Source: Coenobita brevimanus (Eukaryota > Arthropoda > Malacostraca > Decapoda > Coenobitidae). Taken from it: DNA of 64,000 nucleotides. Positions 38,686 through 51,947 of the stretch are shown here, one piece after another. The DNA is taken from assembly GCA_032717465.1 (NCBI GenBank), contig CM064671.1, forward strand, positions 60,155,859 through 60,219,858. The letters are read 5' to 3'. Position 1 is the stretch's first letter. Each line of letters begins with the position of its first letter. Under the pieces are notes generated by a model. It was not told where the DNA came from, made no database searches, and was given only the letters and a program-made list of their open reading frames with translations. A program made the translations under genes and the position numbers.

Positions 38686-38741
<56 letters not shown>

Positions 38742-41700
38742 ACCTTTTTTTCTCTCTCTCTTCATGGACTCTTTGGCTTAATGGTCACATTATGGCCGAT
38801 AGCCAAAAACACCAGCCAAACAAAGCAAAATGACCTCTGTTGTACTTTTTAAAACCCAAAATTATTCCTAGAATAACCTGAAGTTCCTCAAAAATTTAGC
38901 GGGACATTTTGTATAATATTCTACCTTTCAGTTAATCAAAAGTGCCTGTTTACTTACTACACATTACTCCCATGCCATCATTTACTACTGACCCTTTCAG
39001 CCCATGTCTGTCATTATAATCTGCCATCAAACAACATTTTAATGGGAGTGAATCATGGAAGCCTGGGACTTTTAATACTGTGACTATTATTTCTGTCGTA
39101 GTCTTGCCAGTTATTCCATTTTATTCTAGCTAACGTCAAATGATTTTTGTTCATCTGAAATCGAGCTATTCGAGCCTGAGTGTTTAAAAGTATCCCCTCT
39201 CCTGAATAATATCGCACATAGGCATCAAGAATAAATTATAACAGAATATCCTATAGGCTGTCATTCATTTTGTAACCCTGAGCTCATCTGGACGTGAACC
39301 CAGTGGACTGCAGGTTACTGGTCAGTTCAACCGGTCGCTCCCACAGGTCTTTCGCTAAGGTTATGTTGAAGGACTATTTTGTGGAGTGATTCTGTCATGC
39401 ATGAAGTGAATATGTGTGTGTGTGGGGGGGGGGGCGGCGTTGCAGTAATGTGGGCATAGTCCGTGAGTCCTGTTTTATAATGAATTTGTAGCAGGGAAGG
39501 GTGGCAAAGGGATATATGTGCTTGGACTGTCCATGAATTCTGTTTTGGGTTGGCTTTGTAGCAGAGGAGTGGTGAAGGAATATGTGTACTTACCTTATTG
39601 CCCACATAAAGGCAGGGAATACTGATATATCATTGTTGCTGATGTAATAAGGTGTGTTGCCTTTGGAGTCTGTGTATCTGGAGCCCACGACGACTTTAAT
39701 GTAATTCTTAGTGGCAATCAGGGAAAAGCCTCCATGTTTCATCTCCTGCAGTGCTGTATCTGCCACCATGACCTGGATAATGGGAAACTTTTTTGGTACT
39801 GTGACTGATCCATTGTGGCGTGTGGATCTTTTAGGTGTGAAGGAGATACAGGATAGACCTTTAAGTCCTTATTTTCTCTAATGTTTCTAATGGAGACATT
39901 ATAGTCCCAAATAGAAGGGATGATAATGAATTCAAGCTCTATCCGATTTGCTCTCCCACCCAATTTATTCAAGTTCTATTCTGTGTTCATCTCCAATTCA
40001 GCTTATTCAAGCTCTATCCCGTGCCCCTGTCTCACTTAACTTATTCTTTCGGTATTTTTCTTTGACCCTTTTCTTAACCCAAGATAGACAACCTAACCAA
40101 CCATGACACTCTACATAACCTGCGGAAGGATATACCCCGGAAAGAAAAAAAAAAATGTTATGCATTTAATGAGCCGCAAAATTACAGGGAAAGCTTACAA
40201 CCATTAAGCTTTCTTATGAACCTAACACTGAATATCAGATCATTTTCTAAGTATGAAAAAATCTATACAGTATGTAATTTGTACAAAAACTTAAGAAATT
40301 ATTTTGCAGACATTGCAATTGTAAGAGGGAGCTGAATCACGTCGTTGCTGGTGGTGTCGCTGAGATTCAGAAGGGGTCTTGCAGCAGACAGAGCTAAGCT
40401 CTCAAAGACACACAGGAACATCTGCACAAGAAATAAAAATTACGCATTACGAGAAAATGGATGTTTCTCGTGTTACACAGTGTGATATTGTAAGCACTTT
40501 ATGTCCTAAAAATCTTCATGAAAATATGTGTGAACGTTTCCTTGTGATATATGATAGATAAGATCTGAAATAAGATACATATTTGTTCTCACCTAACCCT
40601 CCTGGCAGTTCAAGAAGGTCAAGTGGCTTTGCACCTCACAGACAGGCTGTTGGTAGACGTGACAGGGGTTGCGTGTCTTCTCTTGTCTCCCCTGGCACAT
40701 GAAGCATTTCTTGTAGCTAGTGGAGGGTGACGTAAGAGTACCAGGACAGCTGGAGCGTGCCTCAATATTGTACCCTGCATATTGTGGAGGCAATGCTTCT
40801 CAGTGTTGTTGGGAAACTCATACGTTTTTCGGCCCATGGCCTGACGAGAGCTGGGGCATGGTCCTTCATGAACTCTCTTCTTGATGGACATGGCATATTC
40901 AAGTTGGTCTTTGTGTCCTTTTCCTACTACAGGAGTAAGTGCCACACATTTGGTCTAACATATCGACTCCTTTGATATGATTCTAACTATCTATCTATTG
41001 CCAGACGCCTTAATCTCATAAAGGGTGGCCACAAACAAAACACTTCCATGTTGCCCTGTCCCCCATCATTTCACTGCCCTGCTCCAAGTTCACACCCTCC
41101 TCTCTCATATACCTCTCCACTCTATCCCTCCATCTTAACCTTGGCCTCCCCCTCCCTCTCCCCCCTTCCACCTCACTCACATACACTCTCCTACTCAGTG
41201 TCTCACTCTCCATCCTCTCCACATGGCCAAACCACCTCAGTGTGTTCCTCATAACGCTTCCTATCACATCCACATCCACACCACAACGCTCCCTGACTTC
41301 CTCATTTGTCAGTCTGTCCCTCCATGTGACTCCACATGCTCCTCACAAATAACTAATTTTCACTGTGTTCACTGTTGACTTCTGTCCCTCCAACAAGGTT
41401 CAAGCTTCACTTCCATACGTTAGAGTTGGTATCACAATACTGTCATATAGTAACTTTTTCACTTCCATGCCCACTTCCCTGTTTCTAATCACTGCTTTCA
41501 AGAAACCAGCAACCTTTCTACCTTGTTGTACCCTTTCAAGCACTTCACCCTCTAAATATCCATCCTTACCCATCACACTACCCAAGTACTTAAGCACTCA
41601 CATTTTCCATTTCCTCCTCATCCAGCCTCACTGTATATTCACTGACTTCACCTCTCTCGAAGACCATAACTTTACTCTTCCCTACATTCACCTTTAGATT

Positions 41701-44700
41701 CTGTTTCATATGCACTCTCCCAAACTCATCCACCAAGCCTTGCAGCTCCTCTGCGTCTTCACTTAGCAACACAGTATCATCTGCAAACAACAGTACAGGG
41801 AGTTTCCAAACACTGCCCTCTCTCATTAGGGTTGCTCCAACATCCACTGCCCTACCTTGTATCTCTTTTATAACCTCATCCATATACAGATTGAACAGCC
41901 ATGGAGATATGACACATCCTTGTTTCAATCCAACCTTCAAACAGAAAAATTCACTCGGTTCACAATCCACATGCACTGCATCTTTAGCACCCTCATACAT
42001 ACTCTTCACGGCATTCAACAGCTTCCCATCTACTCCATATATTCTTAATACTTTCCACATTCCTTGTCTGTCCATCCTGTCATATGCCTTCTCGAAATCC
42101 ATGAAGGCTGCATACAACTTCTTTCCCTTCTCTAGAAACTTTTTCACTAAAGATCTAAGAATAAATATCTGACCTACACAACCTCTTCCCTTCCTAAAAC
42201 CTCCCTGTTTTTCTCCAACTAATTCCTCTGATATTTCCCTAACTCTGTCAATAAGTATCCTGCCATATACTTTTCCTATTACACTAAGAAGACAGATGCC
42301 CCTATGATTACCACATACTTTTCCTTTGTACATGGGAATAGTTATACCTGACTTCCAATCCTCGGGATTCTTCCTTCCTCCCAGGCCAATCTGCACATCT
42401 TCCACATCCATTCTACCACTATCTCTCCCACATGCTTCAGCATTTCACTACACAGTCCATCTATTCCTGGGGCTTTCCCCATTTTAACTTTCTTCAATGC
42501 TTCCACAACTTCCATCCTACTGATTTCTTCCTCTTTTCTCTCATCCCTCCGTCTCCCAGCCATTCTCCAGCCACTTATACTTGCATTACTTTCATTCTAT
42601 TTTCAATAATTCCTTAAACTGTTCTCCCAATCTACCCACTTTTTATCCCATCTCCACTAGTAACCTACCATTTTTATCTTTCACTCCCCAATTAACTTCT
42701 TTGGCACCCTGTCTAACACTCTTTACCTCTTTCCAGAACATTATCTTACATTCCCTCCACTTGACACTCAAATTCCTTCCAAATTCCTCATCCACTCTCT
42801 TCTTACTCTCTCTTACTAATCTTTTCACCTCTCTCTTCCTCTCTACATATACCTTTTTCTTCTGTCCCTCAACTTCTTCCATGCTGCTGTTTCTCATCCA
42901 CTCACTATATTCTTTCTTCTTTGTGCCACAGCCTCTCTCACCTCTTCATTCCACCATGCTGTTCCCTGCACTCCTTTTCGTCTTCTCTTCACCCCACACA
43001 CCACCTCACAAGCTGCACAGGTTCCTTCTGTGAATATCTTGCACAGACCTTCCACGTCCCACATCTGCTCCAGTCCATATTTACCCAATCGCTCCTTCAT
43101 TTCCCTCTTATATTCTGTCCTTTTTCCATCCTCTTTCCACCCTCCTTGTATGAGCTACTTCCTTTTGTCCTTCTGTTTTTCTATTTCTCCATTTCATTTG
43201 GACATTGATTCTGACCACCACCAAGTGGTGGTCAGAAAGTCCACTCCTCCACCCTCTGTATACTGTACTCTTGCATCCATTACACACCTTCTCATCCTGT
43301 CATCCACAAACACATAATCAGTCATTGCCTTCCATTCATTCAGTTCATCATCCACCCTTCTCATCACTTGCCATGTATACCTATGGATCATTCTTTGCCC
43401 GAAGAGGGTATTGGCTATCACCAACCCCCTCCCGGCACAAATGTCCACTAAAGCACTGCAGTTCTCATCCATCTCTGTAGGCACACCCCATTCACCAACT
43501 ACTCCATCCACCTTCACATTCCCTACTTTTCCATTCATATCTCCAATCAAAAACACTCACATTCCTTTTAAACTTTTCCATGCACACTTTCACATTTGTC
43601 CAGAACTCTCCTCTCACTCTGCTTGCATGATCTTGCATTGGCGCATACATGTACACAATCGTCCACGTTTGTAGTCCAACTTTCAGTCTTCCCCACACAA
43701 TCCTTGAGCCAACTGATCCATACCCTCTTATATTCTCCTTCCATTTGTTACTCACAACAATACACACTCCTTCTTTTCCCCTCTGATTCTCACCTACTCC
43801 CGTTCATATATCCCATCCATACTCGTATTCTCTCACTCTTTCTTCTCCATTTAGTTTCAGTTAGTCCACATACATCGATCTTCGCACCCTCAAGCACCTG
43901 GACAATCTCTCTTTCTTTCACCTAATCATTTGCACCCTTTACATTGTATGTACCTATCCATGCCATGTTCTTTGTTCGGTCCACAAAAACAGGAAAACAA
44001 ACTTGTTTTCCTGTTTTGGTGGTCTGTTGGAGCACAGTGTAACATCCTTCTGGAAGAAAAAAAGCAGATGAACCACTGGGGATGACTTGTTTATCAATCA
44101 TGAGAGGTTGAATGTAAGGCTTGTTTGCTCAGTGTGTTCCCACTAGTATCATTCCATAACTGTCCCTTAGGTCAGTCCTTGTCCGAAGCTTCTTGGTCGT
44201 ATTTTTAGTAGGTTGTTTTCCGGGGAGGGGCACTAACCCTCCACCAATCCACTTGTTGTCATGCAGGGAACACTTGTTGGTTGGCTATAAGGTTACCACC
44301 CAGCGTTGTAAATGCTTTCCTGGTTTACAGGAAATCATTTGGCTTGCCACTCAATGTAAAGTTACCCTAAAAAACAAAGAGTACCACTACACTAAGTGTG
44401 TGGATGATGGGTGCCCCACCTGGTGTGATTGTTGAAGAGATCATTCTCTGTCCCTCTAGTTCAGGAGGAAGGTTGCACAGGGAAGTGTGCTAAGTGTTCC
44501 TTTATTTGCTGCAGCCATCAGTGGCATAAATAATTCCCTGCCAGAGGGGGTCTCTTCTTTCTTTTATGTGGATGACCAAGCAATATGGTTTGCTACTCCT
44601 GGATATAGGCTGCTGAGCGGAGGATTCAGCTAGCACTGAATAGGGTCATCAACTGGGCGAACCAGTGAGGTTCCAGTTCTTCTACCACCAACACCTTAGC

Positions 44701-47700
44701 TATGCAGTTTTGTAGATTCAAAGAGGTTCATCCAGACCCTTACTTAATTATATGTGGGCGCCGACTGTGGTGCATGAAGAAGACAATGTTTCTTGACTTA
44801 AAGTTTGACTACTGACTTACTTGGGTTTCACATTTTAAAATTCTTTGAGTGCAATGCATGCAAGCAATGAATTTGTCGAGGGTATTATCTCACACGTCGT
44901 AGGATGCTGTTCAGGGGACGCTCGTACACATATACCAAGTCTTAGTAGGATGTAAACTTACCCACGGTTGCAACTCCTCCGCTACTGTACCGCTGTTTAG
45001 TGTTCTCGGTCATGTGCATCCTGCTGGTTTGCGTCTTGATACTGGTACTGTCAGATCCTCCCTGATTCCTAGCTTAAATCATTTGTTGCTGGAACCGAGT
45101 GAGGTATATGCCAGATTCGCTTACTGCTGTTTGGGTATCACGGCAGTCATATTTCCAGTATTACATTTCTCATCTTTGCACTCCACATCCTCTTGGGTAA
45201 AGGGTCAGGCAAATTATCGAGGATTCAGATCTCTCAGTGGACTCTGTCTGCCCCATCCGGCTCCTAAAAATCACTCCATGGTACCTTCCAGAGGTACAGT
45301 TATGCAGGAGTTTCTAGGTTACCAGGTCTACTGTCTCTTCCCTGGCTCTCCATCCGTTATTTTTGGATCATTCGTCTGTTCACAGAGGCACCATTCCTTT
45401 ATATACAGATTATTCATAGTCAGTCACTGGTGTCGGGTTAGGGGTGGTTTTCCCAAACTTTGTGAGGAGATGAAGTCTTCCTTTAGATTCCTACATTTTA
45501 ATGCACAATTGAAGTTTTTTATTATGTGAGGAAGAAGGAACCAAAGGGCACGAGCCTGCAAAAGCGTACCTTTCAACAGAAAAACAAAATACAAGGGAGA
45601 GCCAAATTCAAGGTCTGATCATTTCGTGATACCTGGACACACTGCATTTGAAAGACTGGAGATCATAGGAAGCAGGAAATACAGACAGAGGGAGACAGTT
45701 CCAGAGTTGACCTGTTGCATAAATGAAGGACTGGGAGTAACGGTTAACTTTTGCATTAGAGTTGGACAGAAAAGGGATGAGAGTTTGCTACTAGACGGGT
45801 GCTACTCGCCCATCGTAGAGGTGGAGGAATACATGCAGACAGTTCAGAGGAGCAGTGACCATTGAAGCCATTGAAGTAGCGATAGAAGAGATATAAAGAT
45901 GCAACAGTGCGGCGAAGAGACAGAGGTTGAAGGGAGTCAGTAAGAGGAGGAGAGTTAATGAGACAAAAAGCCTTTAACTCCACCCTATTGAGAAGAGCTG
46001 TATGTGGGGAACCTCCCCACACATGAGAGTTGTACTCCACACAGGGGCGGATAAAACCCGTGTTTAGATTCAACAACTGTGAAAAGGTAAAGAAGGAATG
46101 GAGTCAGCTTAGCACACCTAATCTCTTAGAAGCAAATTTTACAAGAGATGTAATATGATCTTTCCAAGACAAGTCCCGAGTAAATGAAACCCCAAGCAAG
46201 TTCAAGGATGATGCAGGATTAATCTGAATATTATTAAACATTAGTGGGCACACCTTTGGAGGATTTTGTCAGGTTGATAGGTATAAGAAGTGAGTCTTTG
46301 ATGCATTAACCCTTTAAACGCGGATCGTCGCATTTGCGACGCTCAGAGAAAAGGACATAACGGCGGAGTGTTACGTTTGCGATTCTAGTAAATTTTGAAT
46401 AACCGCGGGCAGGCAGGCTCCAGCTGGTATTGTCTATCAGTACCACCACCCTTTAGCTACAATTAGCATAATTTACCTTTGTACTACTGACCTCCGTTGT
46501 TGCCAAGTATCGCGTTTTTCCCCCCTCCCCCCCCACCACGGCCCGGCCAGCCTGGCTGTGATACATGGCAGCGCTCTGACTGCTCAGAACTGTAAATCTG
46601 CGCTCTCCTCTCACAAGCAGTTTATGCTAATAGGAAATGCTTGTTTCTCCAGTTGTAACACTAGCTTTTTCTCGCACGGTTTGCCCCTGTCTAGCGTCAG
46701 TTTACTGCAGGCTTTCAAAGTGACATTATGGCGAGATCTAGCTCTTCCGAGTCAGTGCAAGCAGCCGACAGGAACGAGAATAAAGTGACAGGCGTAAGGC
46801 AGAATAAAAAGCGCGCCGTGGTGATCTTTTGGGAAGTAATATGATTGAAAATAATGTAGTATACATGTTTTTAGCTGTGAAAATGGAAATATTTGTTGAG
46901 TGACGGGAAGACCGCCGCCGCGCTGCATGTCGGCCGTACGCTCCGTTGATTTTAGCCTTATTTTCAGTGCTTATTGTACAAATATGGATTCCAAACTACC
47001 TTTACGTTGTAGTATAAAGTTTACTGTGACAGAATGAGGCTGTGGTAGAGGGGAAACCGGGTTGCTGGAGGTGTGAAAGTGAAGATTTGGTTACCCAACG
47101 TTGCAAGTCTCCACAAGTCCTTGGGTAGTCCACGAAGGCTCAACACCTGTCTCTGGGGTAAGCTGAATGTAAGTACTATCTGCCATACCAAGTACAATGT
47201 TCTAGGGTTAATCTCTGATTTTTGGCTATTTTCCTACAGGTACTCAGACCGCAATACAACCCCGCCACTCGGGGGGGTTCGACTGTTCACGGCCGCGTTT
47301 AAGGGGTTAAAAACAACAAGATTATTTTTACCCCAGTCAGAGATAGAGCCAAGTCAGACATTAGGTGTTCCATAGCCTCATCCCTTGTTTGTTGAAGTAA
47401 CTGCTGAGATGGATATTGCGGGAACCGAATGGAAAGGTGAAAGTTGGAGTCATCAGCATATGAGTGGATAGGGTTAGATGTACAGCTTAGAAGGTCATTG
47501 ATGAATAAAAGGAAGAGAGTTGGTAATAGGACAGAGCCCTGAGGAACATCACTGTTGATAGATCTAGCAGAAGAATGATGGCCGTCTACAACAGCGGCTA
47601 TAGAACGACCAGAAAGGAAGCTAGAGATGAAGGCACAGATAGAAGGATAGAAACTGTAAGAGGGCAGTTTGGAAATTAAAGATTTATGCCAGACTCGATC

Positions 47701-50700
47701 AAAAGCCTTTGAGATGTCAAGTGCAATACCAAAGCTTTTGCCAAAGTTCCGAAAGGAGGATGACCAGGAGTCTGAAAGATAGGTGAGAAGATCGCCAGTG
47801 GAGCGTACCTGACGGAACACATACTGACAATCAGAAAGAAGGTTGTGATAGGAAAGATGCTTTAAAATTTTTCTATTAACCCGCCCCATCCCAACCACTT
47901 TTCCACCACTGACTCCCCCCAATCCCGACCATTTTTGGAATTTTTTTTGTTTTGGCTCAAACCTCAGCTTTTGGTGAGAAACATCGAAAATTCATAGAGA
48001 AATCGCTCACCTGAGGTTTAAAATACTCGATCCAGGTACCAGTACCTCCTTACCTTACTGGGTTTTCTAACAGGCTGGCACCAAAGAAAACGAGTTCTAT
48101 GGGAGGATAACTATTTCACACCACTCATAAATGGTATTTATTTATTTACTTGGTACGAATTTATATGTAGTACAAGAGTATATTGGTTTTCAAACAGTAA
48201 TATAGGCATTATAAGCATTGTTTCACTCACTAACTCATCACCATACCTGACCTTTTTTTGCCACATTACCTGATCATCATTTCTGACTGTTTCTTCCTCT
48301 AATGCTATGTGAAGTTTGTCCTCCACATTGTCATCAATTGGGGAATCACTCTGGCCCTGAATTTCGTACCGTGGCATGACATGGCTTTACTGGCCAGGTC
48401 ACTAATAACAGGTGAATTGCTGAGACAATGGCATGCAGAGGGGGGGAGGTCATGCTGGGTAAGGCATTGTCCCTGCCTGGTATCTTGTAGAGGAAGGTGT
48501 CCCGTGTATACGTACCAGAAATCACTCGCGAAAATTGAAAATTGTGCAAATTAGGGACCTTGCAATTGATTCGTGTTTATGTACGTCGATGGGATTGGCA
48601 GTGACAAAACGTGTGGACGTTAATTCACGTCGACGGGACGCCGCGGGTTAAGAATTGACCCAAAAACTTTTGAGATACAGGATGTTAAAGCAACTGGACG
48701 ATAGTAGAGGGTTGGGAATAGTCACCCTTCTTTGGGACTGGCTGAATAAGAGAAAACTTTTAGCAAGAAGGAAAGGTACAAGTTGATAGACAAAGGCGAA
48801 AGAGTTTGCCTAGGCAGGGTGTAAGCACAGAAGCACAGTTCTTGAGAAAAACAGGAGGGACTCCATCAGGCCCATATGCCTTGTTAGTTATGAGGCCTGT
48901 GATGGCAGAAAATACATCAGTTGAAGAAATTTTAATGTCAGCCATGAGGAAGTCAGAGGGGGGATGTGATGGAGGAACAGTACCGGAATCGTCTAAGGTG
49001 GAATTGGAGGAGAAAGTCTGAGCGAAGAGACCTGCTTTATCAGTAGAAGAAATAGCTACAGAGCCATCAGAGTAGAAAAGAAGAGGGAAGGATGATGAGG
49101 TAAAGTTGTTAGAAAGGTTTTTGGAAAGGTGCCAGAAGGAGCGGAAAGTGTTCAAGTCGGAGAGTTGAGAGCATTTAGTATGGATGAAATTATTTTTAGC
49201 AGAGCGAAGAACAGACTTAGCACGATTCAGGGTAGAAACATATAAAAGATGTGATTCAGGGGTGGGTTGGCTCCTGTACCTTTTGTAGGTCCTCTCCTTG
49301 TTGCGGACAGCATTAGAACAAGTGTGATTAAACCAAGGGTTTCTTGCATTAGTCAGAGGATATGAGAAAGGAATGTATGCTTCCATTCCCGAGAGAATAA
49401 CCTCTTTAATGCGCAAGGCACACTCAGATGGCTCACGGACATGGAGGCAATAATCATTCCAAGGGAAATCAAAGAAGTACTGCCTGAGGGCCTCCCAGTC
49501 TGCAGCTCCAAAGTGCCATAGATGACGTATGTTTGGAGGGTCCACAGGCCGTACTGGAGCGATAGGACAGGTTAAGGTGATAAGGTTGTGATTGGAGGAG
49601 CCCAACGGAGAGAAAAGATTAACATTGTAAGGAGAAGGATTAGTAGTAAGGAAGAGGTCAAGTATGTCGGAGCTCTCTCCAAGGCTGTCAGGGATACGGG
49701 TAGGGTGCTGTACAAGCTGCTCTAGGTCATTGAGGATAGAAAAGATGTAGGCTGCGGTTTTAGCTCTAAAGCTGATTTGGACACAAGAGGAGGTTTCTAT
49801 TAGTTTTTAGTGGTTTGGAAGCATTCATTTGTCCCTAATCTTTTAATTCAGCTTATCCCTTTGTCTTTGCCATTCTCGAGTGACTTTTCTTTATTCAGAG
49901 AACAGGTAAACTAGTTTGGGCGTGTGTGTTGTTAAGGGCAATGAGACAGTGGATACATTAGCTAATGCTGCGTCTTCTTGACACCACTCTAGCAACCACC
50001 CACTTTCTGCTTTTGATATGGCATCTTCCTTGAAGTCTGCGATTTATACTTGGCAGAGGCAATGGGAGGTTGTCATTAATAATAAATTAAAGGAGATTTT
50101 TCAGAAGGTGCTTGTACCAAGGGTTCTCTCTTCCATGGCTCACCGATTGGAGGTGGCTGCTGACTGCCTTAGCATTGGACGCTCACTTCTTACTAATGGG
50201 TTCCTGATGTGTGGTGGGACTCAGCTGTTTTGTGATGACTGCCTGGTTTCCCTTACTCTTTGTCACTTGTGGTCAAGTGTCCGAGTCTGGGGGACCTGTG
50301 TTGGAAGTGTCTCCACAGACATACGGAAACGGATGGAGTCTGCTCTCTGTCCTTTATGCTTGGAGGAGCCATTGGCTATCCAGCTGATATTTTTAGCTTT
50401 CTTAAGGATGCGAGTTTCCCACACCTTCAATAGTTGACTGGTATTAATTATTTTGTTGCCATTTTTAGTTTTAATTATTCCTAGATGGAGATATTGATTT
50501 TATTTTAGTACTCAGGTTTTAACATGTATTCGGCGCCATATAACAGACTTATTGCGGTGCTACGATTTTTTCTAACAATTGAATTCAATTCAATATGGAT
50601 CGCTACGAAGTAAGCACCAAAAACATTTTATACTGCGAGAATGCAGGCCTTCTACTCAAGGATGTAAATAGCTTCTTTGTTCCGCCTTACCTCCATACCA

Positions 50701-51905
50701 CGGTAGATTTCATTGACCACAGAGTCAGTATGTTTGGCAAAGTACTCGAGAACTGCACCAGTGTAAAACCAGGGTTCTATACACCACCTCCAGTTCTCAT
50801 GGTTCACAAGGTCTTGGTATGTGTCTAGGGTTGAGGATTTGCCCTGCACTGTGAGATGGGCAATGAGGGAGGATTTGAACCCAGTGGAGATGATCAGAGA
50901 GAACACCAGCCACCAACCCATCAGCATCTGTAAAGCATAAGGGACGTGTTATGTTTATTCCTGCTACCTTCAGTAGATGTGTGTTCATTTTTAAGGGAGA
51001 TATTCATGGGTCATATTAAACATGGCCTGCATCATCTTCTTTAATCCCAAGGTGCAAAAAGGATTGTAAAAGTTAAGAAATTAGTTCAGTCACGAGAAAT
51101 AAAAGTAAGTAACCACATTGTTTAGTTGCATTATATGGCTTCGTTTTTACCGAGATTCTTATGGGTGGATTAAGGTGATATTTAATTGCCTTTTCATTGG
51201 TAGAGTGGTAATCCATACACTGAAAGAAATTAGAAGGTACACTATATCCTCGCAAGTATAAACACATCTGGCCTATGATGGTCCCTAATACGTTGAATAA
51301 AATCACCTGGAAGAAGAAAAATTTTAACAGACATCCCTGAGGAAAGCATTTTAACACTCTGGATCGCATATTAACTGCTTTAAAGAGCTGATTGACCCAG
51401 AAGATAATAAAGCCCATATTCTCGAAGGATAAGGAAGCTCCCTAACACCTTTCTCTCGGCGATTTGGTTTGCTTGTTGCCCCGTACTGTCTTGTTATGTT
51501 ATGTAAATTCTTCTAGTGTCGTCTCACTTTACATACATAACGTCCAAATGGATATTAATAAGCCATATCTACAAAAAATGTTTAAGGAAGATATGTTAGG
51601 GAGCCTCCTTAACCAACGAAAGAACCTGACTTACTGATGAGACGCCTTTGCTGTACATTACTTGGGTAAGTTACCAATCAGCCTTCATTTATGGACTGTG
51701 GTGGGACAATGAAGGTGTCAGAAATCGAAGTACCAATAACCTCCTACAAACTATTCAGGATAACTAAAAAATACGCTATATCAACATTTTCGAACCTGAC
51801 TTAATATTTTGCTAACATATATTTTACATACAACTATGGTGAGTCTGATCCCAAGGAAGTTACATATGATGATGATGGTGACGATGACGATGATGATGAT
51901 GATGA

Positions 51906-51947
<42 letters not shown>

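Larger units (their letters stand above)
45528..49794 (-). mobile_element. LINE A4 inserted in B2, itself hit by two TTAA elements
   Basis: On the minus strand the 281-codon frame 49605-48760 carries [38 protein letters not shown] and GPDGVPPVFLKNCASVLTP. Frame 47922-47299 carries GDLLTYLSDSWSSSFRNFG, ALDISKAFDRVWHKSLI, GSVLLPTLFLLFINDLL and the YADDSNF active site. Frame 46076-45756 is the C-terminal domain. Elements M2 and N1 interrupt it. The 3' end with a short A-rich tail abuts B2 at 45528. Confidence 0.83.
44457..50597 (+). mobile_element. LINE B2: 5'-truncated RNase H-bearing LINE interrupted by A4
   Basis: The left part (44457-45527) starts at the RT GSVL region (ttcaggaggaaggttgcac), passes an FYVDDQAIWF active-site box near 44566 and reaches the RNase H start. 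The right part (49795-50597) resumes with VVKGNETVDTLANAASS (RNase H end) and the C-terminal SIGRSLLTNGFLMCGG block. It ends at a tail of ATTCA repeats (aattcaattcaat). It lies in IR intron 3, opposite to the gene. Confidence 0.78.
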
